DNA from: Trogon surrucura
Taxonomy: Eukaryota; Chordata; Aves; Trogoniformes; Trogonidae
Reading direction: 5' to 3'
Assembly: GCA_020746105.1 (NCBI GenBank)
Contig: CM036621.1
Location: forward strand, 26,121,501 to 26,185,500
Length of the DNA stretch: 64,000 nt
In this document: positions 25,630 to 37,220 of the stretch, piece after piece
Numbering within the stretch: position 1 is the first letter of the stretch
Layout of the letters: every line of letters starts with the position of its first letter
Made by a program: the position numbers and the translations under genes
Notes under the pieces: generated by a model
The model's database searches: none
Told to the model about the DNA's origin: nothing
Seen by the model: only the letters and a program-made list of their open reading frames with translations

Positions 25630-26340
25630 AGTGGCTCTACTCAACCTGGAGTGGAGGCACAGCGCTGTCACGATGTCGCTCCTGTATTCGTGATTTAGAC
25701 AGCAAAGCCTGTCCTAAAGAGCTGGCACTGCTGGATCTATGGCAGCTGTTGCAATGCATAATTAATGCAGCCCTGGGATACAGTTTCAAACACTGTGTCA
25801 GTGTGTGCAGGAAGCCTGCAAGATGGGCAGTGTTTTCAATAGTCAAATATTTATGAATAACTAACTTCATAACGGCGTGCGCATTTCTGCAGAATTGGGT
25901 GAAGAGAGGAAGGATTACCAAATAGGCTGTAATCGGGAGATTCCAGTGGAAATTTTCATTCTCTAGGAACAGCAAGGAAAACATGAATTAATGCTTGCTT
26001 AAGCAGTTGTGGGCAACGTACAGCATAAACAACAAAATGACTCAAGAATGAAACTTCTAGTTGGCTATTTCATATCTAAGTAGGTCAAAAAAGATCCAGG
26101 AGGAAGCAAAAATTTTACCAACGTTCGGGCAGTGTGATTAGATGGTTTTGAAGTAAACTGGTAGGTGAAGGGCAGCGAGGTATGTAATATTTATATCGAG
26201 AACTGCTTTCCGAGCAGATTGAAGGAAACAAAAATGACTGTGTAATACAGTTGCCTTTCCTACGTGCTGATAGCCTTCGCTATGTAAGAGGCAGAAAGTC
26301 TTGTGCTTTAGTTGTGACTTTGACGCCCACAAACAGAGGA
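25630..26340. promoter_or_regulatory. Candidate conserved noncoding element(s)
   Basis: The local sequence keeps many CpGs (for example around 25663-25692, 25874-25882, 26121-26127 and 26185-26325) in otherwise CpG-poor DNA. It has homeodomain-type cores such as GCATAATTAATGC near 25757. Open frames exist on the minus strand (25637-25984 and 26138-26332) but have no domain or plausible splice structure that I recognise. The texture resembles conserved enhancers more than exons. This is inference from composition only. Confidence 0.35.
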
Positions 26341-26344
26341 TGTC

Positions 26345-29300
26345 ACTGGACTGTGCACTTAGTTACATCCTAACCCACACGTGTTTGATTAGCTGAAAAC
26401 AAACTGCCATAATAAGAAATTGTCCAGGGGACATTATGAGAAGAAGCTACATAAAAGGAGAAAAGCTGATCTGAATAATTGTTGTGCCATGCATTGGGCT
26501 GTCTTTAGCACTATGGTGTAGCAGCAGTAGAGAATCTCTGGACAGGGTAGAAATTATGCTGTGTATTCTTTCTGGCTTTGTTTCTTTTTTTTTGTTGAAG
26601 TGTCTAGGAAAACTATGAACCACAACTGTGGGAAAGATCCAAATTTAAAAGTCTACTCTTTCTGACCTCAAACTCCACTCCTGCAGTGCATGTGTTTTTA
26701 CAAGACTGTCCCTTGTTGCATATGAATTATGTAAATGACTTGAGTTGTATTCCCAGTGCTCACAGTGGAAAACCTGCTTCATGTGTGAAATTTAACGGAT
26801 GAGAGTTAGAAATTGATTTTGAATTTTAGATCCTGTACCAAGCATTTCAGCACTTGGATTAGGTGAAGTTTTATGAATTTCAAGCAGCTGGAAACTTGAA
26901 GTAGTATCTCTATCTCTGTAGGTAGATAACTAAATGTACTCTGAAGTATAATATAATTTCAGGACCTGTTTCCTGAAATGCTTGGAATTCAAGTCAAATA
27001 TGAAAACAAATCACTATTACCCTGAAAAAAAAAGTTTTTGACTGTGTCTAAAATACATGAGATAGTCCAAAATCAGAGGCCTTTGAGAGATATAAAGATT
27101 GTCAGGCTTTATTTCATTCATTCTTTACAACACGGAGGACCATGACTAGGGAGAGCAGCCCAACCTTAAGTTAAATGACGTTCTATCCATAAAAGATGGT
27201 CCACCTACCAGGAATAATGTAAGACTTCTTTTCCTCAGTCACCTTTGTGCCACCTGATCTTTAAAAAACCCACACCAAAACTAAAATGGTGCCTGTGAAA
27301 ACTTGTGGTAGCCGTAGAATGAAATCATCTAAGAAAACTAGTGTTACAGTAAACTTAACTTCTTGCTGATGGTAGAAATTCTTTCCATGTTTTTGTAATT
27401 ATATTTTTTTTTAATCTTTGAAAGCAGGCAGCCCAGTTTGCACAGGTATTTGTAACTTGTGAAATTAGTAACCGAGTCTGTCACAGAACTCTTTAGTGCT
27501 ACATTTAAATTCAAAAAGTCTCTGAAAGACCTGGAACATCGAAGTATAAAGGCTGGCCTTTCTAGTAGGCATCTTTTAAATAATGGTTCGGAGAACTCTA
27601 GAGAAATGTTGTGAGGACCACAAAGCCTCTGGTAAACACACACTCCCAGTCAGGGAATGATAGCTAATGGGCTTGCACTGAAATATGCTGTTCTGATTCT
27701 GGCTAATGATTGCTGTTGTTCCACTCTCTCTGGATTGTGAAACAAAGAAATTCTGCATCAAATCAAATAGCTGCAATTTTGCCACACAGAAAGACAAATA
27801 TGTGTAATGCGTGTCTGCTGTAACTAATTTATATATAGGTATCTAATTTGTTTATTAGTAGATTGATATTTACACATTTAAACAAAAGCTAATTTGATAT
27901 GGAAAAAATCAGAAGGGAGATGATGGACTGTGTTTAAAGCACAAGTCCTCCCTCCCAAACAAGCAAGACAAAAACCAAAAAGAGAGGAGACCTGGATTGA
28001 AGGAATTTTTTTTCTTTGTAGTTGTACAGTGCAGCTTTGGATAATCGTTTACTCTTTTCCACAACTCTTAGTGGCAAGTATATGGTTTCTTTGCTTACAG
28101 AGACTGCACACTGAGCAATATCTGCCCTATTCATATGAGTAGACTTGTCTTAATTGATTGTACTCAAGTGGGGTCTATAACACAACTTAGAATGAAGGAG
28201 AAAATTGTTCTTCTGCAGAGAAGAATTCCTAATTAATAGATGGAGTTTTATTAATAGTTATGAATGAATAATATCATGTATTTTTGGAGCCATGGACAAA
28301 CACTACCTAGCCTAAGATTCACTTAAAATAATTAAGGCCCTCCCCACCACGAGGGAAAAGTAAGGGCCTCTTGTCATGTTATAGGCTTGGGTGATGCTTA
28401 AATGAGCCAGAAAAAGGATATATTTGGAAAGAAGCTACATTAGGATTTGGTCCAGTTACTTCATATGTGCCCTCTTTTGTTGTCAACTGCAGAAGGGTCT
28501 CTCATAATGGGTGGCCCTGTCAAAGACCGTCTCGGTATAACAGGAAGAGTCTCCTAGTAAAAATGCAAGTAAATTTTTCACCTACCTACGACAACAAACT
28601 GAATTGCTTGCAGGTGGGAAAACCAGAGCAGTTTATTTTATTTATTTATTTGATATGAAAAGGCTTGGAACAATTCTGCAGTGTAGTTCTGACCTTTTCA
28701 CGTACAGAGCTAAGAGGCAAGGGAAATTGGGTTTCCTGTCATCTCTTGCAATGTGCTATTCACTCCTTTTTCTGGTGGTCAATACCTGGCTTTCCTCTAA
28801 AGCCTTGCTGGGGATATTGTTATTTCAGCTAGGCCACAGAGACCCTCACCTGCCACCACCAACATGTTTCCTAGCAGAAATAGATTAGCTCAAATGACAG
28901 GATCCAGGCAAAAGTTCAACTTTAATGTCTGATGCCTTATAGAAAACTAGCAGCATGCAATACATGGCTTAGCTGCACGTCACTGTCAATATGTGTGCTT
29001 TATTCAAGGCTTGCTTTCTCCTTTCCTTAGAAACCATTTTAAATGCAGAGATAGAATAGAATAGAACTTTTTTTTCTTGTAAAGAAAATATGGTTTTGGC
29101 TTCTTGTAGGATCAGATGACAGGAAAGGGCAAAAGAAAAGTGTAGCATGATGGCAGGGAAAATATTAGAAGTGAAAAAGATCAATTAAGCCCATCAGTCT
29201 GATTTATGAAATTGGTTAAGTTATTGTTGGGGCTGATTTGTGGGAGCTCGAATAATGAGTAAGCTCATCTGTGCCACCTTTTCTTCACTGGTGAAGTTCT

Positions 29301-31560
29301 TAGGAGTTGAAATTTCAGAAGTGGAATTAGTTTAAAATTGTGAGGAAAAGGACTGTGTCATGTGAAATGCCTTAGGGGTCTAGTCATCACTCCTCAGGGT
29401 GAAAACTAAGATTTAGCCTCAAAACTGTGATTAAAACTGTTCTGTAAGAAAAGAAAATGAATATATAAACAAAGATGAACCCTTGAAAGTGATGATTGTT
29501 TCTATGACTGTTGTGATCTGCAGCTCTCCCTTCCTGCATCTGTGACACCGTAATTAGAGAGATTTCATTACCATGGAGGCTTTGTTAAGACTAATGCTGG
29601 TAAGAAAAGGGGCTAAAACAGTCTTCTGTATCGTGAGCTTATCCATGAAAACCTTGTGGAAAACAAACAGGAGGAAAGATTTCTGAGAGGCTGAAATGTC
29701 AAGGTGTCAGAAGAAGAGGTAGAGAGAGAATTCTTGCATGATTTGTGAAAAATGAAATCTGTGGGACCAAAGACTGATTACATTTTTAATAACTTAATAA
29801 TTGGGGAAGAACACAGCATTTCTTGTGTTTTGGAAAGGTCCTTTAGGGAATCCTAACTTGAGGAACATGGGCTTATGGGAGGTTCTGCATAGATAAATTG
29901 TGTAAAAATGTCTTTCCTATAGAACGTCTTCAGTCCAGAGAATATGACAGGTGGAAGAGGACAGGAGATGATGTTAAGATAAAAGAGAGTGTAAAAACTG
30001 TCGTAGTGTGCTATTCTACGCAAAACTGCTGTATTTAGTGCAAACCAAAAAAGCAGAAGTTGGAATGTAAGAGGACAGTGTGTCTCTATGGAAGTTGGTT
30101 TAGTGAATAAAAACCAAGCCATGCAAATTTGGTGGATCAGGGAATGGATGCGAGCAGCAGAAGAAAGAGCTTTGTGTGCAGTTGTGTCAGGGACTTGCCT
30201 AAACTGGCTGTGCTGTGGTGTGGGACTATTTTGTGATTATTGGTCAACATGACTTCAACTTCTCATTTTTGGTGAGGTTTATGTTTGAGGACATTTTCCT
30301 TAATAATGGATTTAAATGAGAAGAATAAAAGATTAAATAAAAAGATAGAACCAGATAAAACCAGATATCTACTTGTGATTAATAACATATTTCTAATCAA
30401 TCCAAAATAAATATTTGCAGACTTGAATTGACCTAGCTCTCTTATGCCCCACCAACCAAGTTTGGTTTTCTGTTTTATTTTGTTTTGCTTTGTTTTAATT
30501 TGACTGCAAAACCAGAAACCTCTCTGCTTGCCCAGTTGTATAATGGACTTAAGGAGTATCAATATCCCATACTTCCTTTCATTTGACTTCTCTATTTCTT
30601 GAATGACTGGTGCAGTTATGTGGAAGCAAAGGCCTTTTGTTTTGCAACATTTGTTTTTATGAATGGAGGCTCCATTTACAATTGACAACATCCCCTTTAG
30701 TAAAGATCCTAGAGTTCAGTTAGGCTTTTATTGTTATTTTGACAAATTTCAACTGGAAAATCATAAGCTCATTGAGGACAAGTAAGTCTAAAACACCCCA
30801 GGCCATCACAAGTGCTCCTGGTAAGTGTATAGATGAGTTGGGACGGAGGAAATGTGGTTATGATGATTATTGTATATATGTGTATGTTCATACATACATA
30901 TGTATGCATATATTTTATATATTAAAAACAGGAGCCCAAAAAGAAGGATATATTAGGCTTTCAGTCAGGAACAGATTATTAACACTGGCTTCGCAAAACA
31001 AAAAAAAAATCTACGCACATAAAACATGAGGGTAAGGTGGCTGGCAAGATTCAGAGCAATGAAAATCTTAGGGCCCCTGATGCTGGAGAGGTGTAGGTTT
31101 TTGATAGTGAGAAGGATCGGAGAGGCTGCACCATTTCAAATGCTGCTCTTTCTTGCCTGGTGGAGGACTAACTCGTGGTCTCTTCAGGTTCCCCCCTGTC
31201 CCGTTGTTTTCTTATTGCACTGCTGTGGTCATTAGTCACTGACAGTATCCTGCAAGCTAGTACAGTCAGCAAGAAGACAGGTCAAGGATACGACCAACAG
31301 ACTCCTCCACTGAGAGGACAGGACAAAACAGCTGAAAAGACCAGAGCACTTAGTGGAGAAAGATGTTGCAACAGAAAGTGATGCAGCAGCCAAGTACTCT
31401 GTGGTGACTTTCATTTAAAAGTAAAGACACAGCTTGTATTGTCCTGAAAGAATTCCCCAAGGCCTTACTGAATCATTTGGCTGCTTTTTCTAGAGGGAGC
31501 CATCCTTGTGAAGAAAATTTCTTAAGAGAAAGGGCTCAGATTGCGCATATTTGTGCAAAA
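26345..31560. other. AT-rich noncoding DNA
   Basis: I see no gene. Contents are a (TTTA)-type run near 28631-28651, T-rich (TGTTTT)-like sequence near 30468-30502, an alternating TATG/CATA stretch near 30870-30925, and a CpG/TAAT-containing block near 29540-29600 that could be a short conserved element. The longest frame (30263-30691, minus, 142 codons) has a low-complexity lysine-rich product and no motif. Confidence 0.55.
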
Positions 31561-31570
31561 GATTATTACC

Positions 31571-31860
31571 CCAGTCTTTATGGGGAAGACCAGTGTTCAG
31601 GAATCCCAGGTCTCTGAAACCAGTGGGAGAGGCTGGAGCAAGGAAGACTTTCCCTTGATGGAGGAGTAGCACGTTATGGAGCTCTTAAATAAACTGGAGT
31701 AACAGAAATCCATGGGGCTTGATGGGATCCAGCCACAATTGCGGAGAAAGCTGGCTGATGTCATTGCCAAGTCACTCTTGACTGTCTTCGAAAGGTTGTG
31801 GCGTGCTTGGACTAAGCGATATTCGAAGGTCCCTCCATCCTCAACTGTTCTGTGATTCAA
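31571..31860 (+). mobile_element. CR1 LINE, internally deleted copy
   Basis: 31571-31800 translates, with stops and frame breaks, to the CR1 ORF2 segment where the reverse transcriptase begins. I see ESQVSETSGRGWSKEDFPL, then KSMGLDGIQP, then RKLADVIAKSLLTVFERLW. Immediately afterwards (about 31803-31860) the sequence is the CR1 3' end: 'ttggactaagcgatattcgaaggtcc' and TTCTGTGATTC. The rest of the reverse transcriptase and most of the 3' UTR are missing at the junction. The copy may start earlier, towards 31.44 kb. It is inactive. Confidence 0.8.
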
Positions 31861-32310
31861 TTATATTGAGCCTCTCCTGGAAGTGAATGAAACTGTTTCT
31901 ATCACACCAGTCCCTGAAGTTTCTACTGTTGGAGGGGTACATGAAGTAAGCCCTTAGTGGAATGATAAGGCTCTTACCGACAAGGACACAGAAGCTTTGT
32001 TTTGAAAACGTGTTCTACAGGCTTCTTTTGAGATTATATGGAGTTCTGTTCCCAGGAGTGCCTCAGGGAGCAGAGTATTTAAAGCAAAAATCTGTTTCCT
32101 ACCTGCCCTGTGTTGTAGCTCTAACTGAAAGCTGATGAACTTTCTTTGTCCTTGGGAGGCAGCTGCTGAAATTGCAGTGGAAAGCCCACAAATAAGATGC
32201 AGTCATGGCAAAAAGAGATAGTTGATCCATTTTTCTGCATTCTTTTCTTTTTTTTTGAACTGAGTCACTGAAATACATAGAGATACATTGTGCTGTCTGT
32301 CAGTTATCCT

Positions 32311-32369
32311 GTTCACGTTGTTTTATGTTCACGTTGTTTTATGTTCACATTGTTTTGTGTTGACATTGG
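32311..32369 (+). repeat. 16-bp minisatellite, about 3.7 copies
   Basis: The unit GTTCACGTTGTTTTAT is repeated at 32311-32326 and 32327-32342 without change. A third copy at 32343-32358 has two changes and a partial fourth runs at 32359-32369. The two identical leading copies suggest recent expansion, so length variation between individuals is likely. Confidence 0.9.
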
Positions 32370-32881
32370 CCAAATAGATGTTTCCTTTCAAAATTCACTT
32401 GTTCTGGTACATACATTGAAGAAATCTTTATACCTTTACTGTGTTACTGAAGAGATTTCTTTCTGCCCACCTGCTTGTGTAGCTCAGTTTAAGTTATTGA
32501 AGACACTAGTTTTCTTATGTATCTATGGGGGTTCCTACAAACTTGCTTGTGGCCCCTACATGCTGTGTAAGAGATTAAAGAAATAACATCAAGGTTTCAG
32601 TAATACTTGTTAGTTGGTGTACAGTTGCTGACACTTCTGTAATATGGGATTAAGTGAAATGCTAAGGAGTGGCATCAGATCAGTTTACTGTGTTGCAATT
32701 AGTTACTCTGTTAGTAGAACTACACTTAGTTAAGCCAGTTGGTGCACTCTTCTTTATCCTGTCTTATGTTTTACCTCATACACTGAATAGCTTGTATTGT
32801 CTTTGGCCAAAAATGTACTGGGAGCAGAGGAAGGCTTTTTCCGGGAGTTGAAAGTCAGAGAGACTGCCGTTTTTTTGGTGG

Positions 32882-32898
32882 TTTTTTTTTTTTTTTTT
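32882..32898 (+). repeat. Poly(T)17 tract
   Basis: Seventeen consecutive T residues. No retrocopy is visible on the minus strand beside it. Confidence 0.85.
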
Positions 32899-35139
32899 GG
32901 TTATGACAGAATTTTATGGAAGTTCATATTCTGTTTTTCACTTGTAAGGGAGATGGCTCTAAACATATTCATTGCGAAGTGTTTGGTTAGAATAATTTGG
33001 TTTAATTTAATTTGATTTTCCCCTGTCATGAGTTTAGTTGTGGAATAACAACAGAATTGTTTTGATATTTCATAGACATAAAATCAGTATTAGAAGGCTT
33101 TAACGAGAAAGCACCATGTGTACTAGCTGACTTTTGTGTTTTGTCCAACACCACCATTACTATAAAAAGAAAAATCGTCTATTCTTGAGTAGTTGTCAGA
33201 GGAGAGGATGTTTTTGCTAAGTTTTCTCTAGGCAGGAGGAGTTCTCGCAGCAAAGATATCGCATTCATGCACAGATTTTATTTACTATTCCTTATGAGAA
33301 TGTATGTTTGTATTCCTGTTCTTAGTCAGTTTGCTCATCCTTAATTTGTTTATGAAGAAGCAGGACTGAATGTTCTGCAGCATCTGTGAAATATTAACAG
33401 TTACTTCCCAATTACATCATTACTAAATAGCATGCAGGTTTATTGTTGAAATATCTGTGAATCACTGATAAAAGGAAACTTTTCGTAATTATATTTACAA
33501 CACATCCCCCCTTATGTGCAGACAGCTTTAATATTCTTTACTATGATTTTTTAAATAATTGCTTGATCTTTTGAAAATCTCTACAAGTGCATATCCTCAG
33601 TTTATGTGGCAGTGTCTGACCCTTCTCTGGGTGTACAAACAGATGTCTGGGTAAGCCGGAAATTAATAGTATGAGTGCAGAGAGGCACTGAAAAGTTTTC
33701 TTTGGCTGCAAACATCAGAACAGCCCACCAGCCAGATTTTCAGTTTGACATAAACGAGCTGAGGTTGTTACAGTGCAGTCTGATGCTGGTCACCCCAGGG
33801 TTGCCTGAGGAGTACAGGAAAGCAGTGGTGATTGACAGAGTCTAGTTGCGGGTACAATTTGCTGCCTGTCTTATTTGTTGCTCCAAGGTGAAAAACACCT
33901 GCATCAGTTCTTCTGAGTTCTGCTGCCAGGATAAAATTGCTTCTCTCTGTGTGTCAGTTATGGTGCTTGATTTAGCTTACAAAGGACCCAACAAACTGCT
34001 CTTTCCCCCCACAATGACCCATACCCCACATGTTTTCAGAGGGAGGAGTTTGAGAATTTAGTGGTGGCTTCTTTTCCATTGTTAGTTTTAGTGATAGAGG
34101 TAGTCTGCGTACAGACATGAAGCTTGAGTTGATTGCGGGTCATGTAGCCAATCTCAAGAATGCAAATAATGACAAATATATCCCATGTTTCAGAAATAAA
34201 CATGCTTTAGGAATGGCGCTTCAGGAGGTGCACTGACACTGGTACGCTATTTTGCTGGATAAAATGACAGTGACAGTGCTGCTAACCTAGTAGTTGTATT
34301 TAGGCAAGTAGTCCATGGAAAAGATGGAAATAGATGCATGTGGAATTTGCTACTTCTGCTCAGAGCTGTAATATTGCCAGAAAGAAACTTTCGGAAAATT
34401 AGCTCCTCCGAATTAAGGACTCTGTCACTGTAGCCAGTGAAATGGGACAGTCCTTTTTATTACGTAGTTGATAATTAAATACAAAAGCAAATGTGGTGAC
34501 TTACAGAATCAAGAAATCAGTTTGGGATATTTTCTCCTGTCTGACACTGAAGCACCCAAATTGGTTGGAAAGTAAAACCTTCAAAGCCTTACTCTCTGCA
34601 CTCTGGTACTGGAAATATGAATATATGAATTCATTTACTACTATGTATGTGTGGAATCGTGAATCTTGGGCAATGAATGCACTAGGAGTTTGACCATTAA
34701 CATTACGTTTGCTTATTTTCTTGGATTTTTTTTTGGTTTTACTGTTACTGGTTGCTATGGGAACACAGCGAAAGGCTAATAACCAAGTGGTTTTGTAGAG
34801 GTTTTATTATCTCCATTCTCTTTATCCTCTCTATTTTGTATTTGTAGAAATTTTATTTTCTATTGCTGAGGCCATGAGCTGGGAATGGCAGAGGAAGAAA
34901 AAGACTCACATGTTAGTCATTCACTGTAGAATACAGGCAGCTGTGGAGACGAGCAAGCACACTGTCGTGGAGCTGGGCAAATGAAGTACAGCCACTTGAC
35001 ACAGAATAGTGTTAGTGCACGAGTGCAACATAATGGTCAGGCCTCGTTCTCCAACACAGGGTACAAGTTTGTTCATCCATGGTCAGGAAAGATGAACTCA
35101 AACTGAAACACAGAATTGCTATGAGGTTAATGAAGAGCC

Positions 35140-35466
35140 TGTTTCATGAGAAGAGACTGAGGAGAGATTGCTCATTTAACTTAGGAAAGTGAAGCTGAGT
35201 GGGTTCAGAATGCTGCCTATGAATCCATCAGAGAACACGGAGGTAGGTGAAACACAGAAAAGAGATGAGGTATTTAATCTAAAGGACAGGCATAAGAACA
35301 AATGGGGAAAAACTGGTCATGAATAAATTTTAGGTTGGAAGTTAGAAGAAGGTTCCTTGCCATTGAAGGAGTCAGGCTTTGGAGTAGTCTTTTAAATAGA
35401 GTACCAGGGGCCAGAAATTCTCAAGGAATTTATATGGTATGGTGCTGTTGACAGCCAAGGACTGGA
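35140..35466 (+). mobile_element. Old, diverged CR1 LINE fragment
   Basis: Weak but colinear CR1 signals run in order: 'tttaacttaggaaagtgaagctgag', 'ctatgaatccatcagagaa', 'ggacaggcataagaacaaatggg', 'tgaataaattttaggttggaagttagaagaaggttcc', then 'ggagtcaggctttggagtag'. No clear tail octamer remains. The decay suggests an older CR1 subfamily than the other copies in the window. No frame is open through it. Confidence 0.72.
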
Positions 35467-37000
35467 ATTTATGAATAAGAAGGTCCATTTCAGGCTCACT
35501 TGCTACCTACTTTGTGTTATTTTCTGGGAAGATAAGTATAAACTAGTTTCCCTTTCAAAAGACAGAAGTGAAGATCATGACATTACTCAAAGCCATCTCA
35601 GTGTGTTTTCTTTGATACACAGCAACTGCAAAGATATTTTGAGGAAATTGATCATGTATATCACTCTTAAGCTGTTGGCATCATGGTATGACTGTATATA
35701 GAAAAGAACCTGGATATTGAGCATGAAAATATCTTTGGACTTTTTCAGCAAAAATTGTAAAGATGAAGCCAGTGTGTTTTAATGTGGCCAAAACATAAAT
35801 AAGAAGATTTAGTAGTAAGCACCTCCAAACAGTAGGGATCAAAGAGATTATTTAGTTTACTTAATAATGTCTCAGGGGATATATTAAAAGGAGTTAACGA
35901 TACCTTGCCGTTTTCTTTTCTTCAGACTTCTAATATTACTTTTATAGGAGATGTAGCAAAATACAATGGGTTTGAGATGTGCCATAGAGAGAACAGGCTG
36001 GTCTTAGGGGTAAGAGTAGTACTTAATTATCTCACTGCCAGCCTGTGTCCTTTTACGTCTAAATCAATGCTGCATTATCCCAAACGGATAATTCAGTTAT
36101 ACTTTGGTTTATTAGAACTAACAAGGAAGCTGCAAAAAAAGAAACACTGTGTTGATTTATATGATGTCACCAATTAAAACTAGCTCACGCTCCTATTTTA
36201 AATATTGATTCTGTTATTTTGTCTCGTATAAAGACTATGCCACTCGATCTAGTAATGGAGGCTGCATTAGTGCTCAGGGTAGGATGGGTTTGTAAAGTAA
36301 TAAACACTTACGCTGTTCTTCAGGGCTCGCTGTTAGATTGGCCCAGTGGGAACTCAAGCTTTGACCTTGTGTGACCCAGCGAGACTACGGAGGCCCTCAG
36401 TCTTTGTCATTATGCCCTTCTGATTTTAGCACAAAGCCAGAGTAGGCAGTGTGAGCAGAGTCATGCAGGAAGGAATTCGGAAAACTCCTTCTGACCACCG
36501 TCTAGTTACTGCTTTTCAAATGAGGCTGCAGCTCCAAGCACATGAGGGCTCACCTCTGTTCTTGGGAGGTGGGAGCAAAAGGTCCTCATTACGAGCTGAA
36601 ATCACTGCCTGCCACCTCCTCGAAATAAAAGCCAAAGAAAGAAAATTTGTGGTCTCAAGTCTCAGCTGGAAGGGGATTTAAGTGCTTCCTCAGCTGAGAA
36701 TGGCTTTGAGTGAGACTTGGCCAGCTCTGCTTCCCATGTGTCAGTATAAACAAGAAGGAGTACAAACCATAAGTGCATGTCTTGTTCACATTTAGATATA
36801 TCAGAACCCAATCCCTAAAACTAGTTTGAATCACAAGATAAGAAAATATGGTGATAGTTTGGGTGTGAGTTCTTTCAAGTTGTAGCCGGTTACTGCTGAG
36901 TCTTAAGAAAACTGCTCGTAGACAATGAAATGGAAGCTTTTCTGCCAAAGGTCTTTCATAGGGCATAAAAAGTACAATTATATGATAAATATTTAGCTTT
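35467..37000. other. Noncoding DNA
   Basis: I see no gene. The frames present (up to 103 codons) have no recognisable motif. Confidence 0.55.
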
Positions 37001-37004
37001 TCGT

Positions 37005-37220
37005 AGCACTAATGACCTTGGTGGAAGGTAGTCCTAGGGATTAATGAGCACCTGAGGTTAATGGAATCAGCTCCGCCCAACCAATCATTAATTCAGAGCC
37101 AGTGCCCTGGATTTTGATTATTAGTGCTTAAAAACCAAATCAATTTTACATGGTTTGGGGCACCTTTTGACCAGCAACATCAACAATGCAGATTCTTAAT
37201 TTTGAAAGTGACCTTCCTGG
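37005..37220. promoter_or_regulatory. Candidate conserved noncoding element
   Basis: A compact stretch with several TAAT/ATTA homeodomain cores (GGATTAATGAG, CATTAATTCAG, TGATTATTAG) and CCAAT-like and Sox-like words (CATCAACAATG). Such clusters are typical of conserved developmental enhancers, but AT-rich DNA produces them by chance. There is no coding frame. Confidence 0.28.

Larger units (their letters stand above)
31861..35139. other. Noncoding DNA with a minisatellite
   Basis: I see no gene. It contains the 16-bp minisatellite at 32311-32369, poly(T)17 at 32882-32898, and an X-box-like GTTGCTATGGGAAC at 34751-34764 (two mismatches to the RFX consensus). Confidence 0.55.

Noticed and set aside
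30263-30691. 142-codon minus-strand open frame
   Set aside because: The product is low-complexity, Lys/Gln- and Phe-rich, without motifs. The frame is a by-product of AT-rich DNA.
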